Of a stretch of 64,000 nt of DNA, positions 35,590 through 47,720 are shown piece after piece. The stretch is taken from positions 14,498,863 to 14,562,862 of the forward strand of contig JAJEKV010000036.1 of assembly GCA_021234155.1 (NCBI GenBank). The letters are read 5' to 3'. Both the position numbers and the translations under genes were made by a program. The notes under the pieces were generated by a model. The model searched no databases, had not been told where the DNA came from, and saw nothing but the letters and a program-made list of their open reading frames with translations. Positions within the stretch are counted from its first letter, which is position 1. Every line of letters starts with the position of its first letter. Origin of the DNA: Isoetes taiwanensis (Eukaryota; Streptophyta; Lycopodiopsida; Isoetales; Isoetaceae).

Positions 35590-35914
35590 GCTAGGGATAG
35601 AAAAATTTCTGGGTGTAATTGCAATACAAATATTTTGTGCAAGGAATATTGGGCTCATCATGGTTGGCTGTTAGTTTCTTTTGCATGGATCTGCATTTGT
35701 ACCCAGTGGAGATGATGCTTTACATTTGAATGTTTTCATGAATTATAATGCTACTACGGTAGAAAATCTCTTCATCTTATGTTATGCATGATAAGTATAT
35801 CATGCTTGAAGATAGAGTAATGAAAAAACATTGCTAGGGGTAGAAATTTCTTTGGATACAATTGCGATATTAACGGTATATATTGTACAAGGAATATTGG
35901 GCTTATCATGGTCG
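35590..35914. repeat. Diverged direct duplication
   Basis: GCTAGGGATAGAAAAATTTCT...CAAGGAATATTGGGCTCATCATGG (about 35,590-35,662) recurs diverged at about 35,833-35,912. Non-coding. Confidence 0.55.
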
Positions 35915-36289
35915 TCATTTGTTTTTTTCTCATCGTCGAATTTCGTGGTGCAACTTTAGCCCCGCCACACCACTTACACCAATAAGAGGGAATGTTTGTT
36001 GGATAAATGCATTATGTGCCATTGGTTGAACCCGCACAAAATTGTTGTTCAAAACCGGGCGCGCTATGCCCCCAACTATTTTATTGTTAGGTAAGTTGTT
36101 TGGTCCAACTTTCCTGCTTGCTCCAGTGGGCTACTCCCAGCTTTCGCCAGCTGTAGCATCCACTGGACAAGCAGGGAGAGAGGTCCCCAACAGCTTACCT
36201 TATAACATCTATTGTTTGTGTCTTCTTAGAAGAAGAGTATTCATTGATAGTTTTTTAACCTTAGCCCAGTTGCTGGGCTTGGTTTGCTA

Positions 36290-36480
36290 GTTTATGATAT
36301 TGACTACACCATTGTCTTGATACACTATATCCATTGGGTTTATCATGCTTTAGTCTCTTTAGTTAGTTAGTTAATTAGTCAGTAGTAAATGGATCGTGCT
36401 ATTCATAACATCCATTTATTGGGTTTACCATGCTTTAGTCCTAGTTACAGTGAACAGACTGTGCTATTCATAACACTACC
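36290..36480. repeat. Tandem duplication of about 80 bp
   Basis: ATTGGGTTTATCATGCTTTAG (about 36,333) and ATTGGGTTTACCATGCTTTAG (about 36,417), each followed by a GTGCTATTCATAACA block (about 36,395 and 36,462). Confidence 0.7.
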
Positions 36481-36589
36481 TGTCCACCACATTAGAGTTG
36501 TCCACTCTAGCATTGATCACTACATTGACCATGATATCATACTAAGCCAAACTATGCACCATTTAAACACAACCATTACACAATAAATG

Positions 36590-39500
36590 GACGAAAGTTG
36601 ACTCTAATTTACCCAAACTTGGCAATTGCTATCTATAGGATGGTTGGCCAGGAGGATTGATTTATCGGTTTAGCAATACATCAATCGTTCTAACAATGCT
36701 CAAAACTCAAGGACTTGAGCATTAATGAGATGAGAGATACTCCAGAGAATTAGAGTGTTGAACATGCACATGTGTCCATTCATGAATGAGGAGTTTGCAA
36801 GCATCAAAAAGTGAGTGGCCAAGATTGCTTGTTTAATTTTGGTCATTTGGCTATGATGAAAGGCCACCAGATGTATGTCGATCATATTGCTTAGATATAT
36901 TTTTTTTTGCAGAAAAGGAAGTTTTTGTATTTTATATAACAAAAAGTACAGAGTACAATGTTTCAAACTTTACAGAAGGTTACTGAAGAAGTAACCTCAA
37001 CATCCTCATCCTCTATAAACTGAAACATTCGAATGAGTAGCAGCAAAACAAAAGAAGTAGAAGATAGATATCAATGGTTAAATGAATGTGATTCTCAAAG
37101 TGTTGTGTCTTAGGTGCATAGTGGATTGTTGCATTGTCGGGGTCACAGACAGCCTAAAGCTAACTATACTTAGTACAAGCTCAACCACTAGACCTCTCCC
37201 CAAAAAGCTTGGTGCAAGATATGGAAGTTCATATATAGCCCCTAGCTGGATAATCTACACTGAAAGGGTCACCCTGTGAGGGAGTCTTCCACTTTCATTA
37301 TCCCATCAAGGAGCCCATACATCCTTGATAAATAAGCACATCCACCTTGTTAATCATGACAAATACCACCAATTCTACCGATATACTACTTTTGAAGTAG
37401 AATAACAGACCCGCTATACCACCAAGCTACGACTGCACAGTTAACTCTTACTAAGATATAAAAGAGTGAGAGAAAGACAACAGATCAATGTAAGACGAGC
37501 AGCCTACCACTCTGCTCATAGAAGCTGCCATTGCTTCATAGATTCTGATCTCTAAGCTTTAAGCAAATAAATTACCTATGAATTGAATTGAATAAAATGA
37601 TGCATTGTTGGGGTAGACAATTAAATTGAAGCAGGCTAGATAAAATATATGCTTAGCCGCTAGGCTCCTCCCTCAAAAGCCCAGTGCAAGATGTGTAATC
37701 TTCCTGCCTACATCATATCCGTAGGTCAGTGCATTCTATTTGCGTGAAAACTAGAAAGCCCCAAAAGTGCCTACCTCATCTGTTCTTTAAATCACATTTT
37801 GCCTTTCCGCCAGCAAGAAAGGGTAATGAGTAAATCCAAAATACTTTGCAAAACTGCAAGATTTACCTCTTCAGGTGAAGCTTTTACAATATTAAACCAG
37901 AACATGAGCCTGGTTCAATTTGAGCCACCAGTCTGCATAAATCCCATCCACCCCAGGTCGACCTAGCCATTATGCTGATATTGCATTCTTTAGTCATCAA
38001 GACATTAACTCAATACTTGAGCCATCATGAGTTTGTTAACCTTACTTATGGATCCGAGGAGGTGAATAAAAATCACAATTCTTATTTTGAAAATGATAAA
38101 TGTTTGCATTATAACTAGTATCAAGGACTAGAGTTTTTCTCAGGTAGACCCTATATCAAAAGGAGGCCAAAGATATACACGATGTTAATACCATATCTCC
38201 AATATGCTCAAAGAAAAGATAGGATCTCTCAAAAAATCTATCTAGTTAGCGGGTGCAAAGCACTATGTATTGTCAAAGAGCGATGTTGATGTGGTATGTG
38301 CATCTCATAGACCAGTTGGTACAGTTGAACCAAGCTGCCTCTAACCCCAGAAATCCAAGGGGAGCTCATGCCATACTGGCCATACAACACTACTGAGTGG
38401 CCTTTAAGGGGCTTATTTTTTATGGAAATGCACATATAATATACATTAACACAATATAGTTTCTATGCATTTGATATCATACAAAGTTGTGAAGGGGATT
38501 GGAAGGAGTAGAATAAATTATACATGTATGGGAGGGCTTTTATTGAACTATAGATGTGAAGAGGATTATCGAATTTAGGTTTCGACATTGTTAGATATAT
38601 CTCCTAGTACCTTGGAATAAGTATTTATATGGGATGTGTATATTTGCCACTAACAAAAATGCTTGTACAAGTATGGAATGAGTGCAAAATTTTAGACAAT
38701 ATGAGACCTTATGGGAGGGGGTTTTCTACAAGGAAAAGTATGTACGTGGGGTTTCTTCCCCACAGGCACAAATGACGCGTCCCCTACAACTTAGGTGCAT
38801 CCCCTAGGCGAAAATTATTTCTTGCATATCTCCATGAATAAAATTGTAGAACAAATTGTCACACACAAATCACTATCCTCAATTCAAAACTCTTGCCTCC
38901 CATAATATGGCTTTAGAACAGATCCCCAACCACAAATCATCTCATCCCTAGAAATTGGATTGTCTTCCATCCAGCTCCAAATTCGATTCAACAAATTACC
39001 CTCTAGATATTGGATTTTCCCTCATTTGACCCAAATCTCTTTCAAAACTTTTTCCTCTAGACACAGATTGCCTGCCATATCTACCCCTAATATTAAAAGT
39101 ATCATGTCTCCAAGCTTGTGAATATGGCGGTTGAATAAAGTGGTCAAGGTGGCATCAATACCTTAGTTCTAAAAATCTAGGCAACAGATTGTCTCCAAAT
39201 CCAAGTAGTCCATGAATCCACCTAAAGTGATAATATGTGAATGCTAAACATCATATCTTCAATTTCATGGTTCACTTGGATATTCAATATAATGAGTATA
39301 CATTCGCTTTTAAGCACAATTTCATTAGTTATGGACAAAAGCTTTATTTGTATTTGCCATGTTCACATAGTGATTGTGCTATATATTCTAAACGATGTGT
39401 GTCTATACTATCTCTATTAAATTCGGATCCATTGGTGCTATAGCCCAAATCATATGTTGGGGCCTCTTGGCGATTTTTCATTTATATTATAGTTCTTTAT

Positions 39501-39890
39501 GATTGGGGGCTAGGATGATTTTGAAATATGAATTACGAGTTCGTAAGGTTTTAAAATATGAAATACCTGGACTCAAACCTCTATATACATTCACCTAAGA
39601 TTTTGGAATACTAAATACAACCGCTTCATCCATCTAAAAGACCCATGGGGCTTTCTAGTTTGGTCAAGAATGTTGGAAAGGAGGGGTTTCAAAATCTTGA
39701 TGTTTTAAAAGGCTGGAATTCAAATTATACTAACTACTCTTGCTAATAGGATTGTTCTCTTTGAAAATAGTAAAAAGTCGAGGAAAGTGATTAGAAAAAA
39801 AAGGATAACCATCAAGGTTCTAGATTACGCTACATTTATTCCAAAGGTCCTCACTTTAGTAAAACCCATCATCTAAACAAAGAAATAGGA
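36590..39890. other. Long stretch without a recognisable gene
   Basis: AT-rich sequence with only short frames lacking domains. A weak duplication links 37,110-37,270 and 37,600-37,720 (AGCTTGGTGCAAGATATG versus GCCCAGTGCAAGATGTG). It may include decayed LINE or LTR material, because an L1 endonuclease relic on the minus strand starts just to the right. Confidence 0.4.
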
Positions 39891-39899
39891 TTAACTCGT

Positions 39900-40450
39900 G
39901 GTTCGCACCGCTTTAAAAGCAGTTTGGGCGGATACCATGAGCAAATTATTAGAGGAAATGAAATTAGACCCGGCATTCTGCTCCTTTGGGATGAGAGATC
40001 TCAAATTCAGATTCTTAAACTATGGGTGATCATATTAAAATCACCAACCACAATTATCCCATCAAAATCATAATTAAGAAGGAAGTTTCTTATTTTATTC
40101 CATAAATCAGGCTTTCACTGTGATTATTGTAGGTATAAATATTAACAACAGCCCATATATGATCATAAATGTCGAAGGGCAAGATTTGCCACCTGTCAGA
40201 GTCATCATTGATCATAAAATTGTTGTTAATGTTTAAACTTCTTCTTCAGCATATAGTAATACCACCAAGCTGTTGTTGGAAGAAAGAGCCCATATATCCA
40301 TAAAAAGTTTTAGCACTGTTAGTAGCAAAATTATTGTCATGCAATTTATGCTCCTGAATGAGAAGAAAAATTGTATTAAGGGAAGAAAGACTTACTTTAA
40401 GTCTATGATCCATTCTTCCCCGCAAAATTCTGTTCTTAAATCAACTTATT
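39900..40450 (-). pseudogene. L1-type LINE endonuclease relic
   Basis: Minus-strand reading gives IFLLIQEHKLH (an L1 endonuclease QEHK-type motif, near 40,365), AKTFYGYMGSFF, IWAVVNIYTYNN (near 40,150) and VVGDFNMI (near 40,040), in the order expected for an AP endonuclease. Stops and frame changes interrupt it. This is the plant L1 type and is different from the LINE A-E family. The RT part should lie to the left but is not recognisable. Confidence 0.65.
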
Positions 40451-41430
40451 AGAAAGCATAACACCACAGGGTACTCGATTTACCACCCAACCGGACCAAC
40501 TAGAAGAGATGTCACCAAGTCAAGGTACTCCGCAAGACTGTATAAGAACAAGCTCTTTCTAGCCACCAACCACTGGTGTTACAGGAACTCCTTCTAATGA
40601 TATGACTGAGCAAGAAATAAGAGAAAATACTAAAAGAGCAAGGCTAAGCTCTTCATCAAACATAGAAAGAAGCATATCTAGTTGTGCAACAAATTTAGAC
40701 CCCCTATGCACCATTCTGGGCATAACTTTCAAACTGTAAGAAATCTATAGACAACCAAGTCCAATCTGGAAACTAGACTTCAAGTGCTTTTCAAGAAGGT
40801 AAGGATCACCAATTTCTGAGTTGTTGTCGCGGAGATATCACGTCTCAAAGTTGTCCTTCTATTTATACGTAACAACACCTTTTTTTTGCCTTTTTGCTTT
40901 TAAATAAAGGTCGAGGTTTAGTTTTAGCTCTCTCTTTGATAATATCAAGGCTTAGACATACCGATGGCTTTTTACTTGATCATATCAATAAATATTGTTC
41001 CATGCAAGGCCACTCCCCCGAGCACCATATCAATTCCTTCCCTTCTCAAGACTGATCGCCTCGATCATCTTTCTTAAAGATTTACATCCCTTCTCAAAGA
41101 CTATCAATTCCTTCCTTTCTCAAGACTGATCGTCCTCAATTGCCATTATATCTGAAAGAAAACCATCAAACCCTCCTTTTCAAAGTTGATACTTAGTCAA
41201 CCTTTGAAAAGCGTATTAGTCCTTCCCTTCTCAGGAATAAACTTATTTCCTCGAGAAGGTCTCCAAAAATCACAAGTTGAACATCAACTTAATTTGTCTC
41301 AAAGCATAGGTTAGTTCAAAACAAAATGTTTATTAACCTCCACTAGAAGCACCAACTTTTGATCAGTTTCTATTCCAGTTTGCAATCTCCAGCACCAACC
41401 AGAAGACCTGCGAAAATCAGGAATAGCAAA
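40451..41430. other. No gene recognised
   Basis: TTCCTTCTCAAGACTGATCG and similar phrases recur between 41,020 and 41,240, so this is a degenerate local repeat. No domain-bearing frame was found. Confidence 0.35.
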
Positions 41431-41575
41431 CATTCTATTCACCTGGACATGAGCACCAACTCATTCCATTCACTTGGACATGGCATCAACTCATTCCAAC
41501 CTCTTGGAAATGGCATCAGCTCATTCCAATCACTTGGACAAGAGCAACAACTCTTTCCATTCACCTGGGTTGGAT
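41431..41575. repeat. 30-bp minisatellite, about 4.7 units
   Basis: Units beginning CATTCNATTCACTTGGACAT start at 41,431, 41,462, 41,492 and 41,522, with a partial unit at 41,552. Because the unit is 30 bp, an open plus-strand frame (41,359-41,580) encodes a 10-residue repeat of the type NSFHSLGHGI. There is no evidence that it is a gene. Confidence 0.8.
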
Positions 41576-41959
41576 CGTGATTTCATAAATAGCGTCAACT
41601 ATTTATGACAATCACTAGCCTCACCTATAAGGATGCAATAAGAAATATCTAAAGATTTTAATCACAATCCTTAAACATCAATTTCATACCAGAAATACAA
41701 CAACAAACAAATAGGAAAATTATGCACTCCAATCTTTAGGACATAGATAGCCACCCAATTAATTTAAGACATTCTTTGCCTTTTAAATAATCCTTGTAAC
41801 CATATAGTTCATCACCCAACATGTATATCCAACACATTATAGTATACATGGGTAAATACTTTTGTTGAGCCCGAGCCACCCCAGCTGGCATAAAAGCGGT
41901 AACAATCCTTCCCTTCCGAGATTGAATGTCTACGTCAATCTTGAGGAAAAATTGCTCAC

Positions 41960-42140
41960 TCTAATTCCTTTAAGGATGGTCATTCCACCATTTAGGAATA
42001 GCCTAACTTTTTTTAGAGGTCTTTAGTCTCAATTCCATTAGAGACAATCATTCCAATTCATTTAGGAATGGCCTCAATTCCTTTAGAGATCTTTCATCCC
42101 AATTCCTTTAGAGGTGGCCTCAATTCAGTTAGAGGGCTTG
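41960..42140. repeat. Degenerate short repeats of a CAATTCCTTTAGAG motif
   Basis: AATTCCTTTAGAG or close variants occur at least five times, at irregular spacing of 20-40 bp, mixed with CATTTAGGAATGGCCT. The array lies next to the gypsy relic. Confidence 0.55.
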
Positions 42141-42739
42141 ATATCTTATGAATAAAGGATTCAGATTATACCAACGTATATCAATCTTTAGATATTTCTT
42201 GTTGGTAAAGCAATTGCAACTTTTTTATTAAAATGGTTCCAAATAGCAAAGATATTAATGTCTGCTAGCTTTGCCTGTTGTTTTAGCAAAGTTTGTTTAT
42301 TCAACCACAAGTGCATTCTATTCTTTAGGCTGGTTCTTAAAATACCATGTTGCATCAAAAGGTGGATGAAATTTGAACTTAACTAGATACCTTCAATAGG
42401 GAGGACGCTACGTGTCTCCCTTATCTTGGTGCGTAAGTATACTGCTTAGGTTCAAGCACCTCATCATCATCCTTGATGTTGAAATAATTCGCATGTTCCA
42501 TTTTCTGCAAGGTCTCAAGAGAAATTCCACTTCCATATTTTGTCGTCAATTTGAAATGGAACGTAATACCTAGGAGCCAGTTTTATGTACTTATTACTCT
42601 TCTATTCTATTCCTTTTTTCGAGGCATTTCCTAAAGGTGATACTCCAAACCCATTAATCTTTTGTTTCTTCACAAGTTGGTAAATCATTAGCTCTTGGCT
42701 CTTTTCGATCACGAAGTTTTACTTCTTCAAAAATGTTTG

Positions 42740-43900
42740 CAAAGTCCGTTGTTACTTCATCCCGGGCTAGTACTTCTCCTCCTTTCGTGAATTGGAGATT
42801 CCAAAAAAGCATCTATACACCACTTCAAAGGGATTTCTACGATAACCGAATGGATGGTGTTATTATAAGCAAACTCTAGAAGAAGATAAAGATACTCTTC
42901 CCATTGACTTTGGCTTTGGCGCACATAGGCTCGGGACATGTCCTCAATAACACGACTCACAACTTCAAGATGGCCATCCCAGATGCGAGGGGTGAAAGGT
43001 CAGGGAGAACTTTAAAGTTACCTGTGTTCTTCATGAGACCATACCAAAATCGATTGCTTGAAAGGATGTCATGCCTTCGATTTTCCACGAGAAAAAATGA
43101 ACTGTTTAGACAACCAAATCTCACAACTATCGGATGGTCCGTCATTCTTTATGAGTGTATTTTATTGGAAAACGTAATCCTTGGATGAAGTTCATAGTCA
43201 TGTGCTTCCGTGCCTCTATTGGAATAAGTGTGAACTAATTCTTGACCTCTTTGCTAGTAGAATCCATAAAAGAAGGCTTTCTTTTATTGGAAAGTCGCCG
43301 AAACTTCTAAAGCATACTTCTTACCAACCCTCTCCAAGAGCTTTAGACCAATAAAGATGTCTTTTTGGCAATAGCCAAGGTAGCTTGAGTGCCTCTATAA
43401 GTCTACGGAATATGGAGGTTCATGATATTCTTGTAAAAAAAAATTCCTAGCAAGATTCCCTGATCTTAAGATCAAAAAAGTATATCCCTTTGGAAAACTT
43501 ATTGAGGGAAGTGCAAATCCTTGAGGTTCTTAGGATGAGGCCAACTAATAGCCTTCATTTTGTATGATCCATCATAATGCCAAACAGGATGAAAGTTGTC
43601 CATCTCTCGATGTAAAAGGAATCTCGTTATTTTACATCAAGACTATCTTGTTTCGAAATTCAAAGCCACTTGTCCTTCTACATTGGGCCCTTCAAAGACC
43701 ATGCCCTTAAACCACGGTAAACATATTCTTCCATTGAGTTATGTCCCAAGCACAAAGTGATTCTTACTTCATGATACAAAAAGAAACGATATATTCATGA
43801 CTTCTATTCCAACAAATGCATGCGACTTTGTAATTTGCATTTCCTTGTTTCCTTCTAGAAACTCGACTATCACTATTTTAGAAAGTAGTTAGTTGGGCGT
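42740..43900 (-). pseudogene. Ty3/gypsy pol relic (RT end and integrase)
   Basis: The minus strand near 43,545-43,580 reads MKAISWPHPKNLKDL, like the RT/RNase H junction of gypsy pol. 43,150-42,757 reads FWYGLMKNTG, then a decayed HPQxDGQTER region, then MSRAYVRQSQSQWEEYLYLLLEFAYNN, the typical end of the integrase core. The RNase H and the first part of the integrase seem to be missing, because the two blocks are only about 400 bp apart. Stops are frequent. Minus-strand frames at 45.5-46.0 kb could be the gag end of the same element, but this is weak. Confidence 0.72.
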
Positions 43901-46590
43901 TAGGGACACCGTATTTTCTTGCTAACTCCTCATAATAGAGGAATGAAAGGCATCGAAATTTGGCACACAAAACATAAAAGCTCAATATAGAATCAATAAT
44001 GACATTTAGAATTAGGGCAAATGATGGGAAATTAATGGGCATATTCTAGAGCGGGAAAACCTACAGGCTTTTATGAATATTTGATGTGTTTCAAACCAAA
44101 TGTTTGTAAAGCCTCAATTTATAATGTTAGGCTTCTAAGACATCATAGCTATAGCAAGAGCCCTGATCAAATGCTAGCCAATTCCAAGACAACCCACGTG
44201 TTTGCCACTCTGTGGACCTGACAAGAAGGAAAGATCTTGAAAGCAATCATATGCAATGTTCAATCTTAAGAAGTTACTGAAATAGCGTGTGCACGGCGTT
44301 GGGGCTAATGACCTAACGTATTTTTTTTACTCGGTCTTTAACGTCCATATGTACAACTTTAGATAATAACATAGGTTGATACTAGAAAGAATGGACATTA
44401 ATGGTTTTTGTAATTATTTTTTTGTTGAAAATGCCTAATGACAATATCATCAATGTATTAACTTTGAGATTAAAGAGAGGAATTTTAGTAGAAAACAAAT
44501 GCCTTAAATAAAAGAATGTGTATATGTAGGGGGTGTGGGGGGGGGCATTATTGTTATCATTCATGTACCTCATTTTTCAAAAAGGTTTTATTAACCATAA
44601 TTAATTTTCAAATAAATGTGAAATTACATTATTTCCATGTGCAATCTTTGGCATTCTTCTTCCATACCACCAATTTCATCTAGGCGACATTCAAAATTGT
44701 GGGTTCCCTCATTCACCACTCATCTTTAATTACATGAGTAATTTGTCAAATGTTCTTCCCTATTTGTGCTTTATAGCGTGGTAAGGTAAATAACAAAAGT
44801 TTACACAATTAGCTTTCAAAAAATAATAATGAGATATCTCATCTCATGAGCTCACCTCTACAATTTTCATAATATATTTTCTTAGATTTGTACATTCACA
44901 TACTCATGGTGTTGATCCACATAGAAACTTCTAGAACTAAAATATCTCATTTCAACCCATTACGCAATGCTTCTAAGGGGTCTGATCTAATGTCCATGTG
45001 CTAAAGTGTGAGGTGAGTCTCACATAATGTGCGCTTCATTATTCTTCCACCAATGCTTTCAACTCGAAATTAGAATGTCCTTCAATATATTTGCTTGCGT
45101 CAACAGTATCACTTGAAAATTTAATCGCATAAAGAGGTTAAAATTAAAATTTGAAAATAACACAATGCTTTGTAGTTTTCCTTACCAATAGGTTATTTAC
45201 AGTTGTATATGTGCATGGACCATCCGGGGTATGTCACACCTAATGGTCTGATCCAGGTTTTGAATCTTGAAGAATTCCATTGTTTCTAAAATATCAACTT
45301 CTAATTTGCAAACCTCCGCCCCCTTTTGAAGGACGAACAAAAATTTATTAATCCCAACAAGAATATGTACAAAATGAATATTTCTCATCTAGTTGTGTAA
45401 ACGCTGCTTTTGGAACAGGGCTGCGACACAATGTACTTACTCCATACTAGATAAGGAAAGGGAATGCGGCTCCTGAAGGGGTCCTAACATTGGACTTGTA
45501 ATATGATCCGAATTAGATATGACTCACTTGAATTTTAGGAGAGTTTAAAGATGTATCCTGCGCTTGCGGCAAAGGCAATATTGTCTTGACTAAATCAGCC
45601 CTTCGAAGTGAAAAGTGACCATATGCAATAGGAGAAGCCCATGTAGAGCAAGTCTTGGGATCTCTGGATCTTGGTGTTAGAACCTTAGGCGACTTTTGAG
45701 GTTGGCCCGGGTGAATGTTTGGGTGGAGGGTGGGCACCCACGATGATCAATATCCATGTCACGCCCACAAGCCTCTTCAATTTGCTCTTGCAACCTCCCC
45801 GAATCTCATCAAACTTTGCCTTTGTTGTTGATCAATGGCGGTGAGATGTGCGATTAGCGGCTGGAATAGATGTAGAGAGGAGGCCGAGAGGGATGAGGAG
45901 ACATCCATTGAAGAAGAAGCGGGCTAGGCGAGTTTGCGGTAGAGGCAACTAGAGGAGAACTGCTTTGGTAAGATCTCGATATTGAGCAAAGAGAGGCCTC
46001 AGAGACGTGTGAGAACTGGCTGCGGGCCATTTAACAATCGTGGAAAAAAACATGGGCCCACTCTAAACAACAAGCTGTCACGAAGCATATCACGATGAAT
46101 AGACCGTTGCTGCAGAATCTTGAAAATGGTCATTGGTTATAGCATGTTGCGGATGAAGTCAATCTCGCATTAGCAATAGCGAAATAGACTCAAAATCCTA
46201 AAACTACGGAGAAAGCGTCTTCAATAGCAATCAGACGGGCACGTAGCAAGGATCCCATAAGAACTTGAAGTTATCTTGGCGCTTGGGCTGGAATAGTACT
46301 GGGATGGGCGCTTTCGAGAAGTCCAATCTTGCATCTAACCACCACACTTTCATGTGTATATGGCATCCTTATTGCTTTAGCCCTACGGATCAAGTGCATT
46401 GAGCTCATTACGTAGTTTGGAACTTTATATCGGTAGGGACAATCCTTATTTTGTCCCTATATATGGTCAATAGGATAATTTGGTAATTTGAATACCATTT
46501 TTTTTTGTACAAGCATGGTATTTTATATACCGGTATTAGAAGTAAGGATTAGTACGATAGCCATGATTGTATATATTTTTGCATATCTTT
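43901..46590. other. No gene recognised; possible gag remains
   Basis: AT-rich to 45.5 kb. At 45,500-46,050 the composition is more GC-rich and the minus strand reads short fragments such as AIDQQQRQSLMRFGEV, which could be a retrotransposon gag. This is an inference only. The minus-strand frame at 45,197-45,388 is unassigned. Confidence 0.3.
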
Positions 46591-46796
46591 ACATTTTATA
46601 CTCTTGCCAATAAGCAAGAGATTGGTCTATAATGAGATTAAGCATAGTAACACCAATCCATTTGCCTACTATAGTTTCTTCGGGATCCGAAAATTTGGGG
46701 TTAGGATCGGGGATTACGGTTGGGGTTCTTATTTTCTTATTGACTCTTTTTTGCATGTCGGGAAAAAAGGCGATAGAGAAATAGAGGTTAGACCCA

Positions 46797-47720
46797 TTTT
46801 TCCACACTAGTCACAAATATAAGATACTATTTGTGACACTAGCTAAAAGCGGGGCACTTTTTCACAATTGTCTTATTTTTAGAAGTATCCAATAGGGTAA
46901 CCATAAAGCGAAGATGGTGAAGTTTTTACGCTATCAAAAATAAGACATGTCTCATTTAGATTCGGAGTAGGTTTGGATAGGTTCAATAAAGGAAATGGGT
47001 CTTATTTTATACAGGGACCTTCCCCACATATGAAATAAGACACCATAATATTGAATCATATTCAAAATAATAGGTGATCTTATTTTTCGTGTTGGTTTCA
47101 CACCCTTGTTTGTTAGTCTTATTTATAAGACTACAAATAAGACTTCTTTAATAATTAATGAAGCAACTTATATATATGTTATTTTTGCTTTGGGTCACAA
47201 ATGATGTCTTATATGAAATGAGACAACCATATTTTAAGACATCGTGTGAAAAGGCCCGAGACAACGCAAATTTGAATTTGCTTTTCCACATAAGTGATCA
47301 AATATGACACCACTAAGGGGCGTTTTTCACACCATCTATCTTTTAGTTTTTTTAAGTGTCAATAGGAGGATGCCAAAAGCGAGAGAGAGGGGTGAAGTTG
47401 TTTTCACACTATTAGAAATATGACATGTCTTGTTTAGGTTGGGTAGGTTTGGTTAGCTTAAGTGAAATGGAGTCTTATTTTATGCCTGGACTTCCCTATC
47501 ATAAATAAGACACCACTTATTGACAATCATATTCACAATAATAGATGGTCTTATTTTGTGATGCTTTTCACACTAGTGTTTGTTAGTGTCATTTGTATAA
47601 GACCATGTAGTGTGAAATGACTTATATTTGTGTGTCTTATTTTTTGCTTTGGGTCACAAATGATGTCTTATATGAAATGGGACAACCACATTTTTAAGAC
47701 ATTGTGTGGAAAACCATGAA
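46797..47720. repeat. Two diverged direct copies (about 460 bp apart) rich in GTCTTATTT in both orientations
   Basis: TTGGGTCACAAATGATGTC occurs at 47,191 and 47,651, and blocks upstream (GACATGTCT, GGAGTCTTATTTTAT, AAATAAGACACCA, AATCATATTCA.AATAATAG) follow in the same order in both copies. GTCTTATTT and AAATAAGAC appear many times. The left edge has a hairpin of CACAAATA and TATTTGTG (46,813-46,838). The density of short direct and inverted motifs resembles the subterminal regions of DNA transposons, but no terminal inverted repeat or transposase was found. Confidence 0.6.
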
